From: Actinomadura cremea
GTDB lineage: Bacteria > Actinomycetota > Actinomycetes > Streptosporangiales > Streptosporangiaceae
Direction: 5' to 3'
Assembly (NCBI RefSeq): GCF_014648495.1
Contig: NZ_BMRF01000006.1
Location: forward strand, 248,001 to 312,000
DNA length: 64,000 bases
Made by a program: the position numbers and the translations under genes. The notes below the pieces were generated by a model. The model made no database searches, was not told the origin of the DNA, and worked only from the letters and a program-made list of their open reading frames with translations. Shown piece after piece: positions 50,428 through 58,450 of this stretch; the first letter of the stretch is position 1, and every line of letters begins with the position of its first letter.

Positions 50428-50706
50428 TCACTCCGATTCCGTGGTCGTCCGGCCGCCGTGGCCGATCTCGCGCCGCCGTTCCTCCAGCCACATCAGCCGG
50501 TCCAGCAGCTCGTCCTCGCGGCGGTCGAACTCGTCCTCGTCGATCCGCCCCTCGAGCAGCGCCTGCTCCAGCTCCCGGAGCTCGGCGCGGACGGGCGCGG
50601 GGTCGTAGTACTCCTCTTCGGCCGTCTGGACCACCTGGTCCAGCACCCAGCCCACGCCCCGTACCGGGGCCAGCGGGAGGGTCAGCACCTGCGTGATCAG
50701 GCCCAT
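50428..50706 (-). CDS. gvpG: gas vesicle protein GvpG
   Basis: A 92-residue protein with the GvpG pattern LPLAPVRGVGWVLDQVVQTAEEEYYDPAPVRAELRELEQALLEGRIDEDEFDRREDELLDRL. It is an assembly accessory in all known clusters. GGAGG precedes the ATG. Its stop TGA at 50428-50430 lies one base from the gvpY ATG. Confidence 0.92.
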   Translation of the reverse strand: MGLITQVLTLPLAPVRGVGWVLDQVVQTAEEEYYDPAPVRAELRELEQALLEGRIDEDEFDRREDELLDRLMWLEERRREIGHGGRTTTESE

Positions 50707-50719
50707 GGCGGTCCTCCGG

Positions 50720-51433
50720 TCAGACGAAGCTGTAGGGCGGCAGCGGCCCGTGCAGCGTCAGCTCGTACGCCTCGCCGCGGCGCCGCGCCTCCGCCTGCAC
50801 CAGGTCGACGAACTCCGTCGCGCGCGTCCGGTCCACCAGGAAGGACACGGCGAGGAAGTGCTCGCCGCGCGCCTCGCTCGGCGCGACGTGCACGGCGCCG
50901 GGCGCCAGCGCGTCCACGATCTCCCGGGCGGCGGCGTCGTTGCGCCGCACGACCTCCTTGGAGACCAGCTCGCCGAGCGCCATCCGGTCGCCCTGCGTGG
51001 CCTGGTCCTGCCGGGTGGCCTCGTTGAGCCGCCGTGCCTCCGGCGACTCGGTGAGGATCTCCCGCAGCAGGTCGTCCTGGTCGCGGCCGCCCTTGAGGTG
51101 GTACTCGATGCGGCCGTCGAGCCGCTCCAGCGTCGCCGCGTAGGTCTCGGCGTTCTCGTCGAGCGCGCCGGCGACCTCGTCCTGGCTCGGGGCCACGAAG
51201 CCGAACCGCATCGGCAGGACGGAGCCGTCCTCGAGCAGCCGTTCCAGGACGGTCTGGTGCGCGAGCACCTCGCGCCGCTTCGGCCGCAGGTCGGCGGGGG
51301 CTTCGCTGATGACCGCCTTCAGCGACCGTCCCTTGACGGTCGTCGGCGATCCGGCCGACTCCCCGACGCCCTTGAGGTCGTCGAGACGGTGCGGGTGGTC
51401 CGCACCCGTGATCGCGTACACGTACACCGGCAT
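50720..51433 (-). CDS. gvpF: gas vesicle protein GvpF
   Basis: A 237-residue GvpL/F-family protein: VYVYAITGADHP, VLPMRFGFVAPSQDEVAGALDENAETYAATLERLDGRIEYHLKG and the end LHGPLPPYSFV. GvpF binds GvpA and helps start assembly. The order O-A-F-G is as in Streptomyces. Confidence 0.93.
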   Translation of the reverse strand: MPVYVYAITGADHPHRLDDLKGVGESAGSPTTVKGRSLKAVISEAPADLRPKRREVLAHQTVLERLLEDGSVLPMRFGFVAPSQDEVAGALDENAETYAATLERLDGRIEYHLKGGRDQDDLLREILTESPEARRLNEATRQDQATQGDRMALGELVSKEVVRRNDAAAREIVDALAPGAVHVAPSEARGEHFLAVSFLVDRTRATEFVDLVQAEARRRGEAYELTLHGPLPPYSFV

Positions 51434-51439
51434 GGTCCC

Positions 51440-51889
51440 TTACTCGCCTTCCTTGCGCCGGGTTCCGCGACGGGCCGTCGAGGACGAGGACGAGCGGCTC
51501 TTGCGCTCCGCGGGCTCCTCGTCGTCGCCGTCCCGTCCCTTCTGGATGGACTCGCTGAACGCCTCGACGGCGCCGGTCAGCGCGCCCTTCGACTTGCCCT
51601 TGGCGCCGCTCTCCATCGAGTCGCCGACGATGTCGGTGAGCTGCGTGGGCGCCTTGCGGCCGGACTCCAGGTCGAGCCGGTTGCAGGCCTCGGCGAAGCG
51701 CAGGTAGGTGTCGACGCTGGCCACCACGACCCGGATGTCGATCTTCAGGATCTCGATGCCGACCAGCGAGACGCGCACGAACGCGTCGATGACCAGTCCC
51801 TTGTCGAGGATCAGTTCGAGGACGTCGTAGAGGCTCGAGCTCCCTCCACCGGAGGAGGGGCGTGCCTGGTTCTGTTGCATGACGGTCAT
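51440..51889 (-). CDS. gvpA: gas vesicle shell protein GvpA
   Basis: A 149-residue protein. Residues 15-75 hold the GvpA core [53 protein letters not shown]. The remaining 75 residues are an extension seen in Streptomyces GvpA proteins but not in aquatic bacteria; it ends in a charged Ser/Arg run ([19 protein letters not shown]). The ATG with GAAGGGAG is used. Whether such GvpA forms true vesicles in soil actinomycetes is unproven. Confidence 0.92.
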   Translation of the reverse strand: MTVMQQNQARPSSGGGSSSLYDVLELILDKGLVIDAFVRVSLVGIEILKIDIRVVVASVDTYLRFAEACNRLDLESGRKAPTQLTDIVGDSMESGAKGKSKGALTGAVEAFSESIQKGRDGDDEEPAERKSRSSSSSTARRGTRRKEGE

Positions 51890-51956
51890 TGGGGGGCTCC
51901 CTTCGTTCGGCACCGGGCCCGCAGGGGACCTCGCCGCCCGTGCGGGCGGCCTTCCC

Positions 51957-52262
51957 TCAGGCCCGGTCCAGCTGTCCGCGCGCGTACCGCCGCGTGCGCT
52001 CGTATCCGACGAGCTCGCCCCGCGGGTCGAGCGTCACCCGGTAGGTCGCCATGACGCTGGAGGTGTCGGGGATCCGCTCGATCTCCACGACCTCCACGTC
52101 CGCGACCCAGCCGCCGCCGTCCCGCGGCTGCAGCGCCGACACCGAGTCGGGCTGCGCGCCGAGCAGCTCGGCGAGCTGCACGGCGGCGCCGCGAATGGCG
52201 TCGCGGGCGGTCATCCGGGGGGCGTCGGACTCCTCACCATCGTCCTGTCCGTTGTTCGTCAT
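51957..52262 (-). CDS. gvpO: gas vesicle protein GvpO
   Basis: A 101-residue Gvp[78 protein letters not shown]. The ATG after GAGGAAACC is chosen; a start 31 codons earlier is less likely. It is the first gene of the operon. The gap to the divergent TetR gene should hold the operon promoter. Confidence 0.92.
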   Translation of the reverse strand: MTNNGQDDGEESDAPRMTARDAIRGAAVQLAELLGAQPDSVSALQPRDGGGWVADVEVVEIERIPDTSSVMATYRVTLDPRGELVGYERTRRYARGQLDRA

Positions 52263-52426
52263 GGTTTCCTCAGGATTCGGGGGCGGGGGCTTGAGGGCGG
52301 TCGCGTCATCTGTTAGTGCGGACGGCCCCTGTCGTACCCGCTCTGTGGAATCCACACCTGCTGGACAAAACGGTCTGCCTGTGATGTCAAAAGAGGCAAG
52401 TAAAATAGTGCGGTATTATTTTTTCC
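52263..52426. promoter_or_regulatory. divergent promoter region, gas vesicle operon and TetR gene
   Basis: The last 45 bases (about 52382-52424) are far more AT-rich than anything else nearby, with AAAATA and TATTATTTT as an imperfect inverted repeat just before the TetR ATG. This suits a TetR operator. The gas vesicle promoter should lie in the same gap, so the TetR may control both. Confidence 0.5.
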
Positions 52427-53020
52427 ATGACACGGCACGCCGATGCCGACACACGCCGAGCTCAGGTCGCCTCCGCGCTGGTGCGGGTGATCGCCGAGCG
52501 GGGGCTGGCGCGGACGACCCTGGCCGATGTCGCACGGACCGCGGGGGTGTCGGTGGGGCTCGTCCAGCGCTACTTCCGCACCAAGGACGAGTTGCTCACG
52601 TTCGGGATCGAGTACGTCTACCGGCATACCGAGGAACGCGTCGAGGCCATCCCGGTCGAGCCGCCGATCCGGGAGTTCGTCGTCCGGCTGATGGAGACCT
52701 CCCTGCCGCTGACGCCCGAGCGGCAGGCGGAGGCGAGGGTCTGGCTGGGCTTCGTGCAGGCGTCGCTCACCGATCCGGAGATGGCCGCGATCCACCGGGC
52801 GGCGACCGGGCGGCTGATCGACGGCGTCCGGCGGGCGCTGGAGGGGGCGCGGCGAGCCGGGGAGCTCGGCGCGGGCGTCGACCCGGGCGCCGAGGCGCCC
52901 GCCCTGGTCGCGTTCGCGGACGGGCTGTGCCTGCACCACGCGGCGACCGGCGACGGGTACGGCGCGCCGAGCATCGCCGCCGCGCTGCGCACCTACGTCG
53001 ACCGGCTCTTCGCGTCGTGA
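52427..53020 (+). CDS. TetR-family regulator divergent from the gas vesicle operon
   Basis: A 197-residue TetR protein: VASALVRVIAERGLARTTLADVARTAGVSVGLVQRYFRTKDELL, C-terminal ligand domain of the BetI-like C_2 type (RQAEARVWLGFVQASL). No ribosome site; the AT-rich tract abuts the ATG. Position suggests a role at the gas vesicle promoter, or self-control only. It is followed by a small membrane protein. Confidence 0.87.
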   Translation: MTRHADADTRRAQVASALVRVIAERGLARTTLADVARTAGVSVGLVQRYFRTKDELLTFGIEYVYRHTEERVEAIPVEPPIREFVVRLMETSLPLTPERQAEARVWLGFVQASLTDPEMAAIHRAATGRLIDGVRRALEGARRAGELGAGVDPGAEAPALVAFADGLCLHHAATGDGYGAPSIAAALRTYVDRLFAS

Positions 53021-53122
53021 GCGCGGCGCTCGTCCTGGCCCTGGTCGGGTCCCCGCCTGGAGGCCCGCGCCCGGTCGGCCGGGAGCGAACCGGGGAGGGG
53101 GCGGCGCCGGCGGCAGGAGGCG

Positions 53123-53296
53123 ATGGCCGGTGCCGGGACGGACGGGGGCCGGGGCGTCCGCGGCCTGATGGCCCTCGCGCGCGTCGACGCCTGGTTCACC
53201 CGCAACGGCGCCAAGGCCGTCGGATGGACGGTCGGCGGCATCGGCATCGGCGTCGCCCTCAACGCCGCGGTCGCCCTGCTCCTCGCCCCCGCCTGA
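53123..53296 (+). CDS. 57-residue small membrane protein
   Basis: A short frame with AGGAGG two bases before the ATG. The N terminus is Gly-rich; a second in-frame ATG lies 15 codons later. The C-terminal half, AVGWTVGGIGIGVALNAAVALLLAPA, is one transmembrane helix. It follows the TetR gene on the same strand, possibly co-transcribed. No family is recognised. Confidence 0.5.
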   Translation: MAGAGTDGGRGVRGLMALARVDAWFTRNGAKAVGWTVGGIGIGVALNAAVALLLAPA

Positions 53297-53314
53297 CCCG
53301 GCCGGGCGAGGAGG

Positions 53315-53950
53315 TCAGAGGGTGTTGAGGTCCTGCTCGAGGACGGCGAAGGCGGCGTCGGCGGCCTCGGTGAGGGTCGGGTAGCCCATCTCGGGGGAGT
53401 GCAGGGCCTCGGCCGCCGTGCGGAAGGCGCCCAGGGCGACCGCCGCGACGATGTGCGGGCGCAGGTCGGTGGCGAGGTCGAAGCCCATGCGCTCGGCGAT
53501 GACCTCGGTGAGGAGCAGCTGCTTGCGCTGCGCGTGCTCCAGGCTCCCGGCCGAGAGGGCGGGGCTGTCGGCCGTCATCGTGATCAGGCACTCGAAGCGC
53601 TCGGGCGTGAAGCCGAGTTCGCCGCTCTCGCAGGCCCGGGCGACCTGGACGATCGTGCGGCGCAGCGCCGTGATGATCGGCTCGTCCGCGGGGCGCTCGG
53701 ACAGGAGGGTCAGGACGGCGCGGAGCTGCTCGTCCTGGAAGGTGAGCGCGACGTCCTCCTTCGAGGCGAAGTAGCGGAAGAACGTGCGGGACGACACGTC
53801 CACGGCGTCGGCGATCTCCTCGACGGTCGTCGCGTCGAACCCCTTCTCGGCGAACAGCGCGAACGCGGCGTCGACGAGGGCCTCGCGGGTGCGCTGCTTC
53901 TTGCGCTCCCGGCGGCCCGGAGGCCGGGCGTCGGGGACGGTCGCGGTCAT
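53315..53950 (-). CDS. TetR-family regulator of the DHA2 exporter
   Basis: A 211-residue TetR protein: TREALVDAAFALFAEKGFDATTVEEIADAVDVSSRTFFRYFASKEDV. It is divergent from the DHA2 pump gene with an inverted repeat AAGTGTC-N7-GACACTT in the 150-base gap. This is the standard pump/repressor arrangement; drug or lipid ligands are likely inducers. Confidence 0.88.
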   Translation of the reverse strand: MTATVPDARPPGRRERKKQRTREALVDAAFALFAEKGFDATTVEEIADAVDVSSRTFFRYFASKEDVALTFQDEQLRAVLTLLSERPADEPIITALRRTIVQVARACESGELGFTPERFECLITMTADSPALSAGSLEHAQRKQLLLTEVIAERMGFDLATDLRPHIVAAVALGAFRTAAEALHSPEMGYPTLTEAADAAFAVLEQDLNTL

Positions 53951-54051
53951 GGGCGAATCCTAACGGCCCGGCAGGAGCAGGTAAAGCGTCTCGAGCTGAC
54001 TGTTGGCCAAAGGTGACTAAAGTCGCTTCATGACTCCCGGCGGTTGACGAC

Positions 54052-54072
54052 AAGTGTCGTGCCATGACACTT
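54052..54072. promoter_or_regulatory. inverted repeat between TetR and DHA2 pump genes
   Basis: AAGTGTC and GACACTT flank a seven-base centre, 29 bases upstream of the pump ATG. It is the best candidate operator for the TetR protein encoded at 53315-53950. Confidence 0.65.
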
Positions 54073-54100
54073 TGAGGGCAGCCAATCGGGAGGACGGACG

Positions 54101-55675
54101 ATGACGCAGTTGCTCGAGAGGCCCGTGCGGGCGCGGGAACGGGCGGGGCACGGGCATCCGTGGCTCACGCTGTTCGCGGTCGCGCTGGGCGTGATGATGG
54201 TCGGGCTCGACGCGACCGTGGTCGCGATCGCCAACCCGGCGATCGCGCGGGAGTTCGGGGCCGACCTGTCCGGCCTGCAGTGGGTCACCAACGCGTACCT
54301 GCTGGCCCTGGCCGTGACGCTGATCCCGGCCGGGAAGATCGCCGACCGGTTCGGACGCCGCCGGACGTTCCTGGCGGGCGTCGTCGGGTTCGCCGTGTCC
54401 AGCGTCCTCATCGGACTGTCCGGCGGGCTCGGCATGGTGATCTTCTGGCGGGTCGTACAGGGGTTCGCGGGGGCGCTGCTGCAACCGGCGAGCCTGGCGA
54501 TCCTGCGCAACACGTTCCCGGCCGAGCGGCTCAACACCGCCATCGGCGTCTGGGGCGCGACGGTCGGCGTCTCCATCGCCGGCGGGCCGATCGTGGCCGG
54601 GCTGCTGGTGGAGAACGTCAGCTGGGAGTCGGTCTTCTTCGTCAACGCGCCGCTGGGCCTGGTCGCCCTGGTCGTGGGACTGTGGGTGATCCGCGAGTCG
54701 CGGGACGAGGACGCGCGCGGCTCGTTCGACCTCGCCGGGGTCGCGCTGCTGACGGGCGCGCTGTTCGCGCTCGTGTGGGGGCTGATCCGGGCGGGCGAGG
54801 ACGGCTTCGGCGGGGGCGTCCCGCGGGTGTCGTTCGCGGTCGCGATGGTGCTGTTCGCGGCGTTCGTCTGGAACGAGCGGCGGGTGGAGCGCCCGCTGCT
54901 GCCGCTGAGCCTGTTCCGGTCGGTGTCGCTGTCCGCGGCGACCGGCCTGATCGTCCTCGGCTTCTTCGCGATGTTCGGGACGATCTTCTTCATCACCCTG
55001 TACCTGCAGCAGGTGCACGGGATGAGCCCGGTGGACGCGGGCGTCCGGCTGCTGCCGATGACGGCCGTGTTCATCGTCGCGTCGCCCGTCGCGGGGATGC
55101 TGACCAGCCGGTTCGGGCCGCGCGTGCCGCTGGTGCTCGGGATGGCGTTCACCGCGACCGCGCTGTTCGGGCTGTCGCGCGTCGGGGTCGCCGCCCCCTA
55201 CGCCGAGCTGTGGCCGTGGTTCGTGCTGATGGGCCTGGCGTTCGGCATGGTGATCGTCGCCGGGACGGAGGCGATCGTGGGCAACGCGCCGCCGCAGCTG
55301 GCGGGCGTGGCCGGGGGCCTGCAGCAGACGGCGTCGCAGGTCGGCGGCGTCCTCGGCACGTCGGTGCTCGGTGTGCTGCTGTCCACCCGGGTCGGCGACG
55401 TGCTGTTCGGGCGGCTGACGGACGCGGGCGTCCCGGACGCGGCGGCGCAGCGGCTCGCCGGGCAGGAGGGGGTCGTGTCGCAGGGCGTGGCGCCGGTGCC
55501 GCCCGGCACCCCGGAGCCCGCCGCCGACGCCATCACGACCGGGAGCCACCTGGCGTTCATGGACGGCTTCCAGACGTCGCTGACCGTCGCCGGGGCCGTG
55601 GCCGCCGTCGCGGTGCTCGCGGCGCTGTTCGTCCGGCGGGGATCGTCCCCGGTCGAGGGCGCCGCGGCGGTCTGA
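54101..55675 (+). CDS. MFS DHA2-family 14-TM drug exporter
   Basis: A 524-residue EmrB/QacA-type transporter. The motif DATVVAIANPAI in helix 1, GKIADRFGRRRTF after helix 2 and ATVGVSIAGGPIVAGLL (antiporter motif C) are present. About 14 hydrophobic segments. The divergent TetR and shared palindrome point to drug-induced expression. The substrate is unknown. Confidence 0.9.
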   Translation: MTQLLERPVRARERAGHGHPWLTLFAVALGVMMVGLDATVVAIANPAIAREFGADLSGLQWVTNAYLLALAVTLIPAGKIADRFGRRRTFLAGVVGFAVSSVLIGLSGGLGMVIFWRVVQGFAGALLQPASLAILRNTFPAERLNTAIGVWGATVGVSIAGGPIVAGLLVENVSWESVFFVNAPLGLVALVVGLWVIRESRDEDARGSFDLAGVALLTGALFALVWGLIRAGEDGFGGGVPRVSFAVAMVLFAAFVWNERRVERPLLPLSLFRSVSLSAATGLIVLGFFAMFGTIFFITLYLQQVHGMSPVDAGVRLLPMTAVFIVASPVAGMLTSRFGPRVPLVLGMAFTATALFGLSRVGVAAPYAELWPWFVLMGLAFGMVIVAGTEAIVGNAPPQLAGVAGGLQQTASQVGGVLGTSVLGVLLSTRVGDVLFGRLTDAGVPDAAAQRLAGQEGVVSQGVAPVPPGTPEPAADAITTGSHLAFMDGFQTSLTVAGAVAAVAVLAALFVRRGSSPVEGAAAV

Positions 55676-55687
55676 CCCGGAGCGGGG

Positions 55688-56926
55688 TCAGCTCGGGTCG
55701 GGCGCGGGGTTCGAGGTGGGGCTCGGCGTGCCGGACGGCGGCGGCGTCGTGGACGGCGGCGGCGTGCCGGTGCCGGTGTCCGGGGGAGCGGTCGGCGTCG
55801 CGTCGTCCGGGGGAGTCGTGCCGGGCGGTGCCGTGGGAGTGTCGTCGGCCGGCGGGCTCGACGGCGGGGACGACGGCGACGGCTTCCCGGCCTCCTGCTC
55901 GCGTTCGTCCGACGGCGACGCCTCCGGGGCGGGCTTCGAGGCGGGCGCGGACGTCGCCCCCTGCCCGGAGGCGGACCCCGATCCGCCGGACGGGCCACCG
56001 GAGGTGCCGCCGCCCGGCGCGGCGGGCCCCGCGGGGACCCGCGAGTCGCCGTACGGGTTCCGCGCCCCGCCGGACTCGGCGTCGGCCGGGTCGTGGCCGG
56101 TGCCGTTGGGCGAGACGGACGCGGGCTGCGGCCGGCCCTCGCCGGACGAGGGGACGATCGTCGACGACGAGCCGGTGCCCCGGGCGGACGGCCACGACAC
56201 CAGCAGGCCGATGACGGCCGCCGCCGAGGCCGCGACGCCCGCGGCGGCGCCGAGCCCCCGGGACCAGCCGCCCGCGAGCCCCTTGCGGCGGCGGGTCTCG
56301 GCGGGCCCGTCCCGGCCGATCACGACGAGCGGGATCGGGGCGGTGACGGTCGCGACGTCCCGGGCCGCCTCCTCTTCGCAGGCGGCGATGACGCGGTCGC
56401 GGAGCCGGCCGGGCGGGCGCGAGGGCGCGCGGCTCGCGAGCAGCCTGGGCAGCCTGCCTTTCTCGAACGCGGTGATGAGGTCGAGCCGCGGCTCGGTCGT
56501 GCCGCGCATGAGGATGTCGAGGACGGCCCGCTCCAGCCGGGCCCGCGCCGTCTCGACGAGCTGCGCGGCGGTGTCGGGGGCGACGCCGAGCAGCCGCGCG
56601 ATGTCGGCGGTCTCCAGCCACTCGCCGGCCCACAGCACCAGGGCCTCGCGGTGGTCGGAGGGCAGGCCCGCGGCGGCGCGCAGCAGCGGGTCCGGGTCGG
56701 CGAACAGCGGGGCGCCGCGCGTGGCGAACGCGCCGCGGCCGGCGCAGACCGAGCGGGCGAGGGAGTACAGCCACAGGACGCCGTCGCCGCGCGGGGGCCG
56801 GTGGACGGCCGCGGCGAACGTGTCGCCGAGCGCGGCGGCCGCGCCCTGGTCGCCGACGAGGGACCAGCAGTACGCGTAGAGACGGTCCGCGTGCGCGTCG
56901 TAGAGCGAACCCGTGTCTGCGCGCAT
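55688..56926 (-). CDS. ECF sigma-like protein with transmembrane helix and proline-rich outer tail
   Basis: A 412-residue protein. Residues 5-65 resemble sigma region 2 (LYDAHADRLYAYCWSLVGD, LWLYSLARSVC) and 85-140 region 4 (GLPSDHREALVLWAGEWLETADIARLLGVAPDTAAQLVETARARLERAV). One helix follows near 226-245 (GAAAGVAASAAAVIGLLVSW), then about 165 residues of Ser/Pro/Thr/Gly low complexity that would lie outside. A sigma factor anchored in the membrane must be released or act in place. It may be degenerate: region 2 lacks the strong DDxxQ motif. No anti-sigma gene adjoins it. Confidence 0.75.
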   Translation of the reverse strand: MRADTGSLYDAHADRLYAYCWSLVGDQGAAAALGDTFAAAVHRPPRGDGVLWLYSLARSVCAGRGAFATRGAPLFADPDPLLRAAAGLPSDHREALVLWAGEWLETADIARLLGVAPDTAAQLVETARARLERAVLDILMRGTTEPRLDLITAFEKGRLPRLLASRAPSRPPGRLRDRVIAACEEEAARDVATVTAPIPLVVIGRDGPAETRRRKGLAGGWSRGLGAAAGVAASAAAVIGLLVSWPSARGTGSSSTIVPSSGEGRPQPASVSPNGTGHDPADAESGGARNPYGDSRVPAGPAAPGGGTSGGPSGGSGSASGQGATSAPASKPAPEASPSDEREQEAGKPSPSSPPSSPPADDTPTAPPGTTPPDDATPTAPPDTGTGTPPPSTTPPPSGTPSPTSNPAPDPS

Positions 56927-57217
56927 GTGACCTCCACGTCGTCCGCTGCGGGGGGCCGGTGCCCGGCCTCGCGATCGATCGGGCCTCCGAGCGAGGGGAA
57001 GGCGCGCACACCGGTGGTTGACGGGACTCTAGCGCGTCCCGTCAAGAGGTGAGAAGTCCGGTAAAGGGGGATTCGCGAAATGCCACGGAGGGTGATCGAG
57101 ACGCGTGCGAAGTGTGATGTTCATGGAGATTTAAGGAAGATCATGAAAATCGCCGGATATCTGATGCGGTTCAGCAGGGAAGGATCCGAACTCGTTGTCG
57201 GAGCAGAGGAGTCAAGG

Positions 57218-58450
57218 GTGATCCGGCTGACCGTGGACGACGTCTACCAGCACATTCACGGAGTCTGCTTCAAGACCGGCCCGCCCGGGACGGTCGGCGC
57301 CGAGACCGAGTGGTTCGTCGTCGACGCCGCCGATCCGGGCGCCCACGTGCCCGCCGGACGGGTCCGCGCCCTCATGGACGCCGACGCCGCCGCGGCCGGG
57401 CCGCCCGCCGGCGGGAGCACCGTCACCTACGAGCCCGGGGGGCAGCTGGAGCTCAGCTCCGCGCCGTATCCCGGCCTGGCCGCCCTGCACGCCGCGCTCA
57501 CCGCCGACATCGCCCGCGTCCGCGACGTCCTCGCCCCGGCCGGGCTGGCCCTCGCGGGCCACGGCGTCGACCCCGTCCGCCGTCCCCGCTTCCAGGCCGA
57601 GCATCCCCGCTACCGCTGCATGCGCGACTACTTCGTCTCCGGCGGGTTCCCCGACGCGGGCGAGGCCATGATGTGCTCCACCGCGTCCGTGCAGGTCTGC
57701 GTGGACATCGGCGCCGACCGCGCGGACGCCGCCCGCCGCTGGCGGCTCGCGCACGCGCTCGGCCCGGTGCTGGTCGCCGCGTTCGCGAACTCGCCGGTCC
57801 GCGCCGGGCGCCGCACCGGGCTGCGGTCGTCCCGGCAGGGCATCTGGACCGAGCTCGACCCGTGCCGCACGCTGCCCGTCCTGCGCGACGGCGACGGCGG
57901 CGACCCCGCCGAAGCGTGGACGCGGTACGCGCTGGACGCCCGCGTGATGCTCGTCCACACCGCGTCCGGCGAGTGGGTGTCCGACCCCGGCATGTCGTTC
58001 CTGGAATGGCTCGGCAAGGGGGAGCCCGGCCCGGACGACCTGGCCTACCACCTGTCGACGCTGTTCCCGCCGGTCCGGCCGCGCGGCTGGCTGGAGCTGC
58101 GGATGATCGACGCGCTGCCCGGACCGTACTGGGCGGTCCCGGTCGCCGTCACCGCCGCGCTGCTGGACGACCCGGCGGCGACGGCGCTCGCGGAGGCCGC
58201 GACCGAGCCGGTCGCGGACCGGTGGGCGCAGGCCGCGCGGTGCGCGCTCGCCGACCCGCCGCTGGCCGCCGCCGCCCGCGCCTGCTTCGCCGCCGCGCTG
58301 GACGCGCTGCCCCGGCTGGGCGCGTCCGGCCTGGTCCCGCTGGTGGCCGAGTACGCCGGACGGTACGTGGAGCGGGGCCGCTGCCCCGCCGACGACGAAC
58401 CCGCACCCGTGAAGTCGGCCGAGGAGGAGGACCCGACATGCCCCCTGTGA
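57218..58450 (+). CDS. egtA: ergothioneine biosynthesis glutamate-cysteine ligase EgtA
   Basis: A 410-residue GCS2-type ligase that makes gamma-glutamylcysteine for the EgtB sulfur-transfer step. GAETEWFVVD, QLELSSAPYPGLAALHAAL, RYRCMRDYF and VCVDIGAD are typical. The GTG after GAGGAG is used since the first strand follows it; a start 46 codons upstream is less likely. The 291 bases upstream contain an AT-richer promoter stretch. It overlaps egtB by 13 bases. Confidence 0.88.
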   Translation: MIRLTVDDVYQHIHGVCFKTGPPGTVGAETEWFVVDAADPGAHVPAGRVRALMDADAAAAGPPAGGSTVTYEPGGQLELSSAPYPGLAALHAALTADIARVRDVLAPAGLALAGHGVDPVRRPRFQAEHPRYRCMRDYFVSGGFPDAGEAMMCSTASVQVCVDIGADRADAARRWRLAHALGPVLVAAFANSPVRAGRRTGLRSSRQGIWTELDPCRTLPVLRDGDGGDPAEAWTRYALDARVMLVHTASGEWVSDPGMSFLEWLGKGEPGPDDLAYHLSTLFPPVRPRGWLELRMIDALPGPYWAVPVAVTAALLDDPAATALAEAATEPVADRWAQAARCALADPPLAAAARACFAAALDALPRLGASGLVPLVAEYAGRYVERGRCPADDEPAPVKSAEEEDPTCPL

